From NCBI RefSeq assembly GCF_000383915.1, contig NZ_KB912942.1, positions 4,213,795-4,277,794 on the forward strand: a stretch of DNA of 64,000 bases. The letters are read 5' to 3'. Below are positions 54,135 through 64,000 of the stretch, piece after piece. The first letter of the stretch is position 1. Every line of letters begins with the position of its first letter. A program made the position numbers and the translations under genes. Below the pieces are notes generated by a model, which ran no database searches, was not told the DNA's origin, and saw only the letters and a program-made list of their open reading frames with translations. Source of the stretch: Amycolatopsis benzoatilytica AK 16/65. GTDB taxonomy: Bacteria; Actinomycetota; Actinomycetes; Mycobacteriales; Pseudonocardiaceae.

Positions 54135-55112
54135 TCATCGAGCCGCGGCGTTCGCCACAGCCCGGTCCGAAAGCGCCTTCTGCGCCGCTTCCCGCTTGCG
54201 GTCGTCGCCTCGCCAGGTCTCCAGCGCCGGCCCGACCAGCGCCCGGCCGAACGAGTACGTCAGCTCCCACGGAAGCGGGTCGAGCTTCTGCATCGCCGCG
54301 AGGTGCTCGGTCGCCTTTTCCGGGCTTTGCCCGCCGGACAGGAAGGCGATGCCCGGCACGAACGTCGGCACCGTCTCCCGCAGAGCGTCCACAGTGGCCT
54401 TCGCGACCTCCTCGACCGAAGGCTGCTCCGGGCAGTCCTTGCCTGCCACCACCATGTTCGGTTTGAGGACGATGCCGTCGAGCTGCACCTGCATCAGGCT
54501 CAGCTCGTCGAACAGCGAGCGCAGCACGGAGGTCGTCACCTGCTTGCACTTCGCGAGCGAGTGGGAACCGTCCATCAGCACTTCGGGCTCGACGATCGGC
54601 ACGATGCCGCCTTCCTGGCACAGGCCGGCATACCGCGCCAGTGCGTGCACGTTGGCCCGCACCGCGCGGTCCGAGGGCAGACCGTCGCCGATCGTGATCG
54701 TCGCGCGCCACTTGGCGAACGTCGCACCGAGCGCCGCATAGTTCTTCACGCGATCGCGCAGCCCGTCGAGCCCTTCGGTCACGTTCTCGCCCGGTGCGCC
54801 CGCCAGCGGCTTCGCGCCGGTGTCGACTTTGATGCCGGCGAGGATGCCGAGATCGGCGAGAAACTGGGGGAACGTCTGTCCGTTGGACAGCTTCTGGTGG
54901 AAAGTCTCGTCGGCGAGGATGATGCCGCTGACCGATTCCGAAAGCTTCGGGGTAGTGACGATCAGCTCCCGGTACACCCGCCGGTTTTCCTCGGTCGCTT
55001 CGACGCCCACGCCTTCGAGCCGGGAAGACATCGTCCCGATGCTCTCGTCGGCGGCGAGGATTCCGCGCCGGTCGGACACCATGATGCGAGCGATTTTGTT
55101 AAGAGTGGACAT
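54135..55112 (-). CDS. fba: Fructose-bisphosphate aldolase, class I
   Basis: The protein is 325 residues from ATG 55112 and begins MSTLNKIARIMV, followed by the class I motif GILAADESIGT. It has AKWRATI with one lysine and the Schiff-base lysine in DGIVLKPNMV. GIAFLSGGQS is the phosphate site. It cleaves fructose 1,6-bisphosphate to triose phosphates for the RuMP rearrangement. Its start overlaps the end of the LysR gene by 14 bp, implying co-transcription. Confidence 0.94.
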   Translation of the reverse strand: MSTLNKIARIMVSDRRGILAADESIGTMSSRLEGVGVEATEENRRVYRELIVTTPKLSESVSGIILADETFHQKLSNGQTFPQFLADLGILAGIKVDTGAKPLAGAPGENVTEGLDGLRDRVKNYAALGATFAKWRATITIGDGLPSDRAVRANVHALARYAGLCQEGGIVPIVEPEVLMDGSHSLAKCKQVTTSVLRSLFDELSLMQVQLDGIVLKPNMVVAGKDCPEQPSVEEVAKATVDALRETVPTFVPGIAFLSGGQSPEKATEHLAAMQKLDPLPWELTYSFGRALVGPALETWRGDDRKREAAQKALSDRAVANAAAR

Positions 55113-56094
55113 CGATTGTTGCTCCTCCTGTGCTGGTGACTTTCGGGCCAGGCTCCGCGCCTGGCATCGGACTGCCCTTCGACGCCGCGATCTCGACCAG
55201 TTCCCGCGCGTGCGCTGGCAACCCACGGCGTTCGCTCCACGCCGCGTAAATAGGCTTCGCCGGCATCTCCTGCTCGACCGGGACGAGCCGGAGCCTGCCG
55301 TCGGCGATTTCGGACCGGACGGTGGAGATGTTCAGCACGGTCACCCGCCGGCCGGTGGCGACCACCTGCTTGACAGCCGCACTGGACGGAAGCTCGACGT
55401 AGCTTCGCGAAGCGCGCGCGGAACCCAGCAGTTCGTCGGTGAACTCCCGGAGCCCGGATCCCCGCTCGCGCAACACCAGCTGGGCCGAGGCCAGCTCCTG
55501 CACCGTCACCGGTCCGGGCCGCTTCGCCCACGGATGCAGCGCCCCCACGACCACGGACAGCTTGTCGTCGCAGATGTACTGGGTGACCAGGCCTTCCCGA
55601 AACTGTTTCGGCAGCTGGCTGCCGGCCTGACACCAGCCGTCGATGAACGCGACGTCGGCGTAGTCCGCCCGGATCAGCTGGCGCAGCTCGTCGACACGGC
55701 CGGTCCGCACCTCCACCCTCACCTCGCCGAACGAGAACCCGGAGCGGTTCAGCCATTCCGGGATCAGGTGTTCGGACACTCCCGGGCTGCCCGCGACCCG
55801 CAACCGGCTCGCGGTGGAAGAACCGGATCCGAACTCCAGCAGCTCCCGCGCCGCGTGCATCACGTTGCGGGCGTACTTCGCGAGCATTTCCCCTTCCTCG
55901 GTCAGCTTCGACCCGGTCGGGGACCGTTCCAGAAGCCGCAGGCCGAGCCGGCGTTCCATGGCACTGATCCGGATGCTGGCCGCCGGCTGGGAAAGGCTGT
56001 GCGCTTGCGCCGCCTTCCCCACGCTTCCGTAGCGTTCGACGGACAGCAGCAGATCGAGGTCGGCGAGCTGAGGCATTTTTGAGGGAAGAACCAC
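55099..56094 (-). CDS. LysR-family regulator, CbbR-like position
   Basis: The 331-residue LysR protein has an N-terminal HTH (VERYGSVGKAAQAHSLSQPA, then RISAMERRLG). The remaining part is a periplasmic-binding-type sensor. GTG 56094 is preferred because GAGAGGGG lies just upstream; the ATG at 56076 is possible. It heads the fba-glpX2-HAD-mntP2 transcript and probably controls sugar-phosphate genes in response to a phosphorylated metabolite, as CbbR does. That role is inference. Confidence 0.87.
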   Translation of the reverse strand: MVLPSKMPQLADLDLLLSVERYGSVGKAAQAHSLSQPAASIRISAMERRLGLRLLERSPTGSKLTEEGEMLAKYARNVMHAARELLEFGSGSSTASRLRVAGSPGVSEHLIPEWLNRSGFSFGEVRVEVRTGRVDELRQLIRADYADVAFIDGWCQAGSQLPKQFREGLVTQYICDDKLSVVVGALHPWAKRPGPVTVQELASAQLVLRERGSGLREFTDELLGSARASRSYVELPSSAAVKQVVATGRRVTVLNISTVRSEIADGRLRLVPVEQEMPAKPIYAAWSERRGLPAHARELVEIAASKGSPMPGAEPGPKVTSTGGATIDVHS

Positions 56095-56487
56095 GATTTC
56101 CCCTCTCGCTCCGGAATACGTCGTACCGTGCCCGTGGGCAGAACACTGACGGTGCGCGGACTGCGCGACCCGCGGTCAGGGGACCTGCGGTGTGCACTGA
56201 GCCTGCACTGACCGGTCGGCCTGGTCAATTCGCGGGACACGAACGTAGCCGCTGCGGAGACGAACGGTGTGCAGCACGTCACCTGCGGGTTTTCCGGCCG
56301 GCGCCAGCGGCCGCCGATCGAGAAAAAACCTTGCCAGAAAAGGGTTTTTACCCGTTCGACCCGGAATAACCGCCGCCCGTCACCATTTCCCGGCCGCCGG
56401 TCTCAGATCGGTGGCCGCCCTTCCGTCGCGTCGGAGATGCTTCGCGGCGAAGCACTCGCCCGAAATCCTTCTACAGGAGGAAATAAC
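56095..56487. other. Divergent promoter region of lysR and pqqA1
   Basis: No gene is supported. The region holds the likely start signals of lysR (minus) and pqqA1 (plus), including an AT-rich stretch at 56325-56370. A strong ribosome site, ACAGGAGGAAATAAC, lies at the right edge before pqqA1. Confidence 0.45.
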
Positions 56488-56562
56488 GTGAAGTGGGAAA
56501 CGCCGTTCTACACGGTCGTCGAGGTTTGCGCTGAAGCCACTGGTTACTTCTACCGAGGCTGA
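56488..56562 (+). CDS. pqqA: PQQ precursor peptide PqqA, first copy
   Basis: A 24-residue peptide from GTG 56488 after an excellent AGGAGG. It reads MKWETPFY and ends [13 protein letters not shown], with the Glu-x-x-x-Tyr pair used to build PQQ. It points toward the pqq operon (convergent), not into it, so precursor and enzymes are transcribed separately. A hairpin terminator follows 15 nt after the stop. Confidence 0.92.
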   Translation: MKWETPFYTVVEVCAEATGYFYRG

Positions 56563-56577
56563 CCGCAACTCCAGCCG

Positions 56578-56618
56578 GCGCAAGGCTTCAGTCTGCCCAC
56601 GCGACTGAAGCCTTGCGC
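56578..56618. terminator. Bidirectional terminator after pqqA1
   Basis: GCGCAAGGCTTCAGT and complement form a 15-bp stem with an 11-nt loop, between the convergent pqqA1 and aminopeptidase genes. CTTCC follows on the plus strand. Confidence 0.75.
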
Positions 56619-56625
56619 CTTCCAA

Positions 56626-59118
<2,493 letters not shown>

Positions 59119-59121
59119 CCG

Positions 59122-60222
59122 TCAGTGCCCCCGCACGGCCGGACGCCGGTAAATCAGGTCCGCCGCCTCGCCGTTGCTCTGATTGGCACGGACCAGGGCG
59201 TCCTGGACCAGGTGGTGGTCCGGCGAGTGCTGGCACACCGGGTCGGTGCGGGCCGCGTCCCCGGTCAACGCGAATGCCTGGCAGCGGCAGCCGCCGAAGT
59301 CGATTTCCTTGCGCGGACAGCTCCGGCACGGGTCCGGCATCCACGCCGTTCCGCGGAACGCCTCGAATGCCTCGGATTTCGTCCAGATCCACTCCAGGTC
59401 GTGCTCGCGAACCGAGGCGAAGGTCATCGTGGTGATCTCGGCGGCCACCGGACACGGATACACCGTGCCATCCGGTGCGACGGTCAGCGCGTTCTGCGCC
59501 CAGCCGCCCATGCACGGCTTCGGATACGGCTCGTAGTAGTCCGGCAGAATCCAGAGGAGTTCCATCCGCTCCCCCAGCTCGGCCTTCCGGCGTTCGTACA
59601 CGGCGACCGCGTCGTCCAGCTGGGCCTTGCTCGGCATCAGCAGCTCGCGGTTGCGGAGCGCCCAGCCGTAGTACTGGCTGTTGGCGAGTTCCAGCCGCTC
59701 GGCGCCCCACTCCACGCAGACGTCGATGATCGCGTCGAGCCGGTCCAGGTTCAGCCGATGCAGCACCACGTTCATGTTCAACGGCAGGCCAGCGTCGCGG
59801 ATAATGCGCGCGGCGGCCACTTTCTTGTCGAACCGCTTGCTGGCAGCGACCAGGTCCGTCGACTCGGCGGCGTCGCCTTGAATGCTCAGCTGGGCGCTGT
59901 TGAGCCCAGCCGCGACCAGAGCTTCCGCCCGGCTCTCGGTCAGCCCGAGCCCGCTGGTGATCAGGTTCGTGTACAGGCCGAGGCGGCGGCACTCGGCGAC
60001 CAGCGTCTCCAGGTCGCCGCGCACCAGCGGTTCGCCGCCGGAAAAGTGCACCTGCAGGACACCGAGCCCGGATGCCTCGCCGATCACCCGCAACCAGTCC
60101 TCGGTGGCCAGTTCCTCCTGTCGATCAAGAAGATTCAGCGGATTCGAGCAGTAGACGCAATGCAGCGGACATTGATGCGTGACTTCGGCAAGCAGGCCGT
60201 AGGGCTGCGGCATCCCGTTCAT
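59122..60222 (-). CDS. pqqE: PqqA peptide cyclase PqqE
   Basis: The 366-residue radical-SAM/SPASM enzyme has the cluster motif CPLHCVYC (residues about 18-25), the GGEP loop HFSGGEPLVRGD and C-terminal SPASM cysteines (CRSCPRKEIDFGGCRC). It links Glu and Tyr of PqqA by a carbon-carbon bond using S-adenosylmethionine. Its start overlaps the pqqD stop by 4 bp. All cluster cysteines are present. Confidence 0.95.
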   Translation of the reverse strand: MNGMPQPYGLLAEVTHQCPLHCVYCSNPLNLLDRQEELATEDWLRVIGEASGLGVLQVHFSGGEPLVRGDLETLVAECRRLGLYTNLITSGLGLTESRAEALVAAGLNSAQLSIQGDAAESTDLVAASKRFDKKVAAARIIRDAGLPLNMNVVLHRLNLDRLDAIIDVCVEWGAERLELANSQYYGWALRNRELLMPSKAQLDDAVAVYERRKAELGERMELLWILPDYYEPYPKPCMGGWAQNALTVAPDGTVYPCPVAAEITTMTFASVREHDLEWIWTKSEAFEAFRGTAWMPDPCRSCPRKEIDFGGCRCQAFALTGDAARTDPVCQHSPDHHLVQDALVRANQSNGEAADLIYRRPAVRGH

Positions 60223-60494
60223 GCGACGACCACCCAGCCCCGTCCCCGCGCATCAAGCAGGAATTTCATCACGTCGTTCGCGAGATCGGCGGCCTCGAAA
60301 TCGCGCTCGAGCTGCTCGACCACCTGCCGCACGGTGCGGCTGCCGTCGCACAGTCCCAGTATCGCTGCCCCGGATTTGTTCAGCAGCACCACGCGTTCGG
60401 GCAGCAGGAGCAATTCGACGTCCCGGACGTTGTCGTGCTTGAGCATCGCCTTCGTCGCCAGCTTCGGCACGGCGGTCAATTCGGACTCGTTCAT
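60219..60494 (-). CDS. pqqD: PqqD peptide chaperone
   Basis: The 91-residue protein is a PqqD/RRE-type peptide carrier that binds PqqA and delivers it to PqqE. It shows LLLPERVVLLNKSGAAILGLCDG, then VVEQLERDF and VMKFLLDA, matching the RRE order (quoted in part). It overlaps pqqC and pqqE by ATGA-type junctions, so the three are translated together. Confidence 0.93.
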   Translation of the reverse strand: MNESELTAVPKLATKAMLKHDNVRDVELLLLPERVVLLNKSGAAILGLCDGSRTVRQVVEQLERDFEAADLANDVMKFLLDARGRGWVVVA

Positions 60495-61189
60495 CACGAG
60501 CTCTTGCGGTAGGCGAGTTCCACGGCGTCCAGCAGGCTCCAGAGTACGTCGCACTTGAACTCCAGCGCCCGGGCGCACGCTTCCTGCTGTTCCTCGGTCT
60601 TCGCGTTTTCGATCACCAATTCGAGCAGGTGCGCGATGTCCTTGGGCTGCTGGGTGAGCCGGGCCCGGAAGTACTCCAGGCCCTCCGCCGCAATCCACGG
60701 GTAATGGCGCTGGACATCGGTGATCCGCCTGCTGAGCAGGCCCGGCGCGAACAGTTCGGTCAGCGCGGACGCGACCGCCTCCAGCCACGGCTTCTGGCGG
60801 CAGAAGTCCACGTACGCGTCCACCGCGAACCGCACGCCGGGCAGAACGGTGTCCACGTCGTACAGTTCTTCCCGGCTCAAGCCGACCTCTTTCCCGAGGC
60901 GGACCCACTTTTCGAGGCCGCCTTCGTCGCCGGTGCGGCCGTCGTGGTCGGTGATTCGCGTGATCCACCTGCGCCGATCGTCCCGGCCGGGGAGCTTGGT
61001 GAGGATGAACGCGTCCTTCTTCGGGAGGTTCATCTGGTAGTAGAAGCGATTCCGCACCCATCCGCGGAACTCCGCCTCGGACAGCTCACCCGCGTGCATC
61101 CGTTCGTTGAACGGGTGCAGATGGTGGTACCGCTTCTCTCCGATGGACCGCAGGTACGCTTCGAACTCCTCCGCAGACCTGACGCTCAT
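60494..61189 (-). CDS. pqqC: PQQ synthase PqqC
   Basis: The 231-residue all-helical oxidase catalyses the final ring closure and eight-electron oxidation to PQQ. Family signatures visible are RYHHLHPFNERMHAG, FYYQMNLPKKDAFIL and the active-site histidines in ITDHDG and RHYPWI. It overlaps pqqB (ATGA at 61186-61189) and pqqD. The enzyme is full length. Confidence 0.95.
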   Translation of the reverse strand: MSVRSAEEFEAYLRSIGEKRYHHLHPFNERMHAGELSEAEFRGWVRNRFYYQMNLPKKDAFILTKLPGRDDRRRWITRITDHDGRTGDEGGLEKWVRLGKEVGLSREELYDVDTVLPGVRFAVDAYVDFCRQKPWLEAVASALTELFAPGLLSRRITDVQRHYPWIAAEGLEYFRARLTQQPKDIAHLLELVIENAKTEEQQEACARALEFKCDVLWSLLDAVELAYRKSS

Positions 61190-62088
61190 ACTTCCACCTC
61201 CAAGCCGGCTCGGCCGATTTCGATGCCCAAGTCCGTCACCCAGCGCCGTTCCGCGGACTCTTCGTCGAGAATCGGGTTCGTGTTGTTGATGTGCGTGTAG
61301 ATCTTTCGCTTGGCGGGCAGCGCGGCGAGCGCGCGAGCCGAACCGTCGTCCCCGCTGACCGGCAGGTGCCCCATCGAGCGGCCGGTCCGGCTTCCCGCGC
61401 CCGTGCTGGACATTTCGTCGTCCGTCCAGAACGTGCCGTCCACGAACACGCAGTCGGCCGAAGCCACCTGCTGCTCGAACTTCTCGTCCCACCGCGGCAA
61501 CGTCGGCGCGTAGACCGCGATCCCGCCGGTCTCCTTGTCCTCCAGGCGGTAGCCCACCTCCCATTCCGCCGACCGGTCGCGAAGCTGCGAATTCCCCACG
61601 TAGCGGGGAGCTTTGGAACCAGTCAGGAAGGCGGTCACCCGCACCCGGTCGTCCAGCTCGACCGGCTTGCCGACCTGGACTTCGGACCAGGAAAGGTCCG
61701 CGTAGTCGCTCAGCAGCTCCCGCACCGGGAACCAGAGGTGCAGCGCCTCCAGCACGGGATACGTCCCATACACCGTCAGCGACGATTCCTCGCGCAGCAT
61801 CAGCAGGCCGATCGTGTGATCGAACTCCGCGTCGGTCAGCACGACTCCGGCGACCGGCGTCTGCCGGATTCCCGGGCCGGGATGCAGCACGGGATGTGCC
61901 GCGATCTGGTGGTGGACGTCCGGAGTCGCGTTGAACAGGAACCACTGGTCTCCGTCGCCGGACACCGCGATCCCCGCGTGCGCCGTCCCGGACTCCGGCT
62001 TCGCGCGGGCCTTGACGCACCCGGCGCAGGCGCAATTCCACTGCGGATAACCGCCGCCCGCCGCGGCTCCGAGGCAATGAATCAACAT
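61186..62088 (-). CDS. pqqB: PqqB metal-dependent oxidase
   Basis: A 300-residue metallo-beta-lactamase-fold protein acting on the PqqE product (hydroxylation of the tyrosine part is the current view). The start LIHCLGAAAGGGYPQWNC, CxC motif CACAGC and DAEFDHTIGL (metal site) match PqqB. It is the first gene of the pqqB-C-D-E-aminopeptidase operon and has about 520 bp of noncoding upstream sequence. Confidence 0.94.
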   Translation of the reverse strand: MLIHCLGAAAGGGYPQWNCACAGCVKARAKPESGTAHAGIAVSGDGDQWFLFNATPDVHHQIAAHPVLHPGPGIRQTPVAGVVLTDAEFDHTIGLLMLREESSLTVYGTYPVLEALHLWFPVRELLSDYADLSWSEVQVGKPVELDDRVRVTAFLTGSKAPRYVGNSQLRDRSAEWEVGYRLEDKETGGIAVYAPTLPRWDEKFEQQVASADCVFVDGTFWTDDEMSSTGAGSRTGRSMGHLPVSGDDGSARALAALPAKRKIYTHINNTNPILDEESAERRWVTDLGIEIGRAGLEVEV

Positions 62089-62613
62089 CCGTCAACGCCG
62101 GCCGCGGAGTACGGGAGGCACTTCGGCCACCGTGGAATCCGGCATTTTGCGCCTCATAACGTCCTCCCGCACTGTCGACCGGTGACAACGGCCGGACGAA
62201 CAGGCGCCGTTGCCCGCCGAGGTTCAGCCGGCGCGATTATCCGGTATCGTCGCGGCTGAACTCGGCTATTCTTCGGAAAGCTTCTTCGCTCGTATCGGGG
62301 CGTGGCAACCGCTCGGGCACGACCGGAGCCGAATCACGGACGAACGGCGGCCGCGCCGCGACGAGCGGGAAACCGTGCACACCGGTGCCGGCGAGAGCCG
62401 GGAAGTGCGTGTGACCAGCGAATCCTCCACGCTCGCCGCACCCGCTGGCCGAGGTCTGTCCCGCCGCGGAGGCACCGAGCACCGCGCCGGGACGGCCCAC
62501 GGTTATTGATTGTTCCTATCGGGGGATTGTTTTTTCTCATGCGGCGTGGTGTTGCCGGGTTCCGGCGGCCGGGCGATGGTTGGTGACCTGTCTCGTTTTC
62601 CCTTTCTACGGTG
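62089..62613. other. Region upstream of pqqB without a supported gene
   Basis: This spacer holds the promoters of pqqB (minus) and hxlA copy 2 (plus). A 99-codon frame at 62210-62509 contains LGYSSESFFARIGAW, vaguely like an AraC tail, but lacks the rest of the domain. I see no repeat or RNA gene. Around 62505-62540 the sequence is AT-richer, as in a promoter. Confidence 0.4.
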
Positions 62614-63263
62614 AGGAGTTTGTCGTGCGGTTGCAGGTTGCGTTGGATGTGCTGGATTTGGGTTCGGCGTTGGCGTTGGCGCGTCAGGTGGCGGGGGAGG
62701 TGGATATTTTGGAGCTGGGGACGCCGTTGGTGAAGTCGGCGGGGATTTCGGCGGTGACGGCGGTGAAGGCGGCGCATCCGGACAAGCTGGTGTTCGTGGA
62801 TTTGAAGACGGCGGACGCGGGGGAGCTGGAGGCGACGCTGGCGTTCGAGGCGGGGGCGGATCTGGTGACGGTGATGGGGGCGGCGGACGACGACACGGTG
62901 CGGGGGGCGGTGGCGGCGGGGCGCAAGTACGGCAAGGAGGTGGTCGCGGACATGATCGCGGTGACCGAGGGCCGGGTGGCGCGGATTCGGGAGGTGGCGA
63001 AGCTGGGGGTGTCGTTCGTGGAGATCCATGCGGGTCTGGACGAGCAGGCGCGTCCGGGTTATTCGATCGACACGCTGCTGGCGGACGGGCGCGAGGCCGG
63101 GGTGGCGTTCTCGATCGCGGGCGGGGTGAAGGCGGCGACGATCGGGCTGGTCAAGGACGCGGGTGCGGCGGTGGCGGTGGTCGGGGGCGGGATCTACAAC
63201 GCCGCCGATCCGGCAGCCGCCGCGCGTGAGCTGCGCCAGCTCGCCGCCTGACCCACCCGCCCG
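62614..63263. repeat. 650-bp inverted duplication, right copy
   Basis: This segment matches 39832-40481 in inverted orientation, including the hxlA ribosome site and 12 bp after the stop. Two silent differences are visible in 627 coding bases. Confidence 0.92.
62625..63251 (+). CDS. hxlA: 3-hexulose-6-phosphate synthase, copy 2
   Basis: A 208-residue protein identical in amino-acid sequence to copy 1 (39844-40470), with the same GTG start and GAGGAG ribosome site. It catalyses formaldehyde fixation onto ribulose 5-phosphate. Upstream sequence differs from copy 1, so this copy has its own promoter. It is followed by a small gene of unknown function and an acetate-type transporter gene on the same strand. 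Confidence 0.95.
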   Translation: MRLQVALDVLDLGSALALARQVAGEVDILELGTPLVKSAGISAVTAVKAAHPDKLVFVDLKTADAGELEATLAFEAGADLVTVMGAADDDTVRGAVAAGRKYGKEVVADMIAVTEGRVARIREVAKLGVSFVEIHAGLDEQARPGYSIDTLLADGREAGVAFSIAGGVKAATIGLVKDAGAAVAVVGGGIYNAADPAAAARELRQLAA

Positions 63264-63287
63264 ATCAACGAAGAGAAGGGAGTCGGC

Positions 63288-63557
63288 GTGGAAGTCCAGA
63301 ACTCAGCCGCGAGCAGCAGCTACGGCTCGTTGATGCTCCAGGCCGCCGGAGTGCTGCGGCTGCGCTACGTGAAATGCCGGCTGGACACCAGCTTGTCTCC
63401 GGACGCGGCGGCCGAGCTGGCCTCCGTCTTCGAGGGGATCGCCCAGGGGGAGCCCGCGTTCGACCAGATCGATCCGAAGGAAGCGATCGCACTGGCCAAC
63501 CGGCTCATCGACGACGACCATCCGGAGCTTTCCCACCTGTGGCCCAAGGCCCGGTAA
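63288..63557 (+). CDS. Small hypothetical protein (89 aa)
   Basis: GTG 63288 follows AGAAGGGA and opens an 89-residue frame. The predicted protein is mostly helical and acidic at its end (DPKEAIALANRLIDDDHPEL) and has no signal peptide or membrane segment. I do not recognise a family. It lies between hxlA copy 2 and the transporter gene, 36 and 41 bp apart, suggesting an operon. Confidence 0.65.
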   Translation: MEVQNSAASSSYGSLMLQAAGVLRLRYVKCRLDTSLSPDAAAELASVFEGIAQGEPAFDQIDPKEAIALANRLIDDDHPELSHLWPKAR

Positions 63558-63598
63558 CCCCGTCCACGGATCATTCGCAACTCAACGAGGAGTACACG

Positions 63599-64000
63599 AT
63601 GACGACTGCCGAAGCCACCGAAGCGCCCGCGCGCACCATTCCCGAGGGCGATCCCGCTCTGATCGGCGTGCCGACCTTCATCGTCGGCGCCACCGCGCTC
63701 GGCCTGGTGCTGACCGGTTATGTGCCGGCCAGCGCCGTAGGGGCCTCGATCGCGATCATCCTGCCCGCCACCGGACTCGGCCAGCTCGTCGCCGCGGTAT
63801 GGGCCGCGGCGCTGGGCCAGAGCGCCGTCGCCTCCGTGTTCGGCATCTTCGCCGGGTTCTGGCTCAGCTACGCGGTACTGGTACTCGGCCTGACCCACAA
63901 CTGGCTCGGCATCTCCGCCGACGCCGCGGTGTCCACCCAGGGGCTGTTCCTGACCGCCTGGCTGGTCATGATCGTCCTGCTGACCCTGGCCAGCCTGCGG
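63599..64000 (+). CDS. GPR1/FUN34/YaaH-type acetate transporter (5' part)
   Basis: ATG 63599 with AACGAGGAG upstream opens a frame running off the window after 134 codons. DPALIGVPTFIVGATALGL and at least four membrane segments (including SIAIILPATGLGQLVAAVWA and VFGIFAGFWLSYAVL) match the acetate/succinate uptake family. Whether it transports acetate or another small acid is not visible. It is third in the hxlA copy 2 group. Confidence 0.8.
   Translation, partial: MTTAEATEAPARTIPEGDPALIGVPTFIVGATALGLVLTGYVPASAVGASIAIILPATGLGQLVAAVWAAALGQSAVASVFGIFAGFWLSYAVLVLGLTHNWLGISADAAVSTQGLFLTAWLVMIVLLTLASLR

Noticed and set aside
56269..56487. Longer N terminus for PqqA1 in the same frame
   Set aside because: The frame is open further upstream, but the strong AGGAGG site and the match to PqqA2 place the start at GTG 56488.
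62210..62509. AraC-type regulator fragment upstream of pqqB
   Set aside because: Only about 15 residues (LGYSSESFFARIGAW) resemble an AraC tail. The rest is unrelated and Arg-rich, so chance is more likely.

Overview
The window is high-GC actinomycete DNA. Dense GTG/TTG starts, ATGA-type start/stop overlaps, an actinobacterial regulator mix (TetR, MarR, ROK, PucR, HxlR, XRE), a SpoIIE phosphatase next to a multi-HAMP kinase, and a complete ribulose monophosphate (RuMP) gene set together suggest a Pseudonocardiales methylotroph. It resembles what is known of Amycolatopsis methanolica. The species assignment is inference; no sequence search was possible.

Left part (1-21 kb) looks like ordinary chromosome: redox enzymes with divergent regulators, an amidohydrolase, a methyltransferase/TetR pair around a perfect operator, an ArsR/SRPBCC pair, a secreted alkaline phosphatase, a ROK regulator divergent from xylose isomerase, and an archaeal-type aspartyl-tRNA synthetase behind a full T-box leader with a GAC (Asp) specifier. 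A MarR regulator, a Ser/Thr kinase, a SpoIIE phosphatase and a giant soluble kinase with nine HAMP-type units follow. tRNA-Gly(TCC) and tRNA-Pro(TGG) close this part.

Middle part (21.4-33 kb) is a scarred accessory region. It holds a decayed integrase beside tRNA-Pro, and an IS21-type element (22851-25609, 4-bp target duplication ATGC) that splits a short-chain dehydrogenase whose frame is restored exactly when the element is removed. It also holds a frameshifted thiolase remnant, a PucR regulator with an alpha/beta hydrolase, a ferredoxin remnant that has lost two cluster cysteines, and a TetR/membrane protein/P450 group.

Right part (33-64 kb) is a C1 and sugar-phosphate region. The RuMP set is hexulose-6-phosphate synthase (two nearly identical inverted copies), 6-phospho-3-hexuloisomerase, transketolase, ribulose-phosphate epimerase, RpiB, phosphofructokinase, GlpX (one intact copy, one apparently non-catalytic) and class I aldolase. 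A PQQ-dependent alcohol dehydrogenase carries the aspartate pair typical of lanthanide-dependent enzymes but no visible signal peptide; it is paired with a cupredoxin-like protein. PQQ synthesis is encoded by pqqB-C-D-E plus an M1 aminopeptidase, and by two separate pqqA precursor genes. Two paralogous GAF/LytTR regulators and a LysR regulator are likely local controllers, and KatG and two MntP-like exporters may handle peroxide and metals. The plausible flow is alcohol oxidation by the PQQ enzyme to formaldehyde, fixation by HxlA/HxlB, and regeneration of ribulose 5-phosphate by Pfk, Fba, Tkt, Rpe and Rpi.
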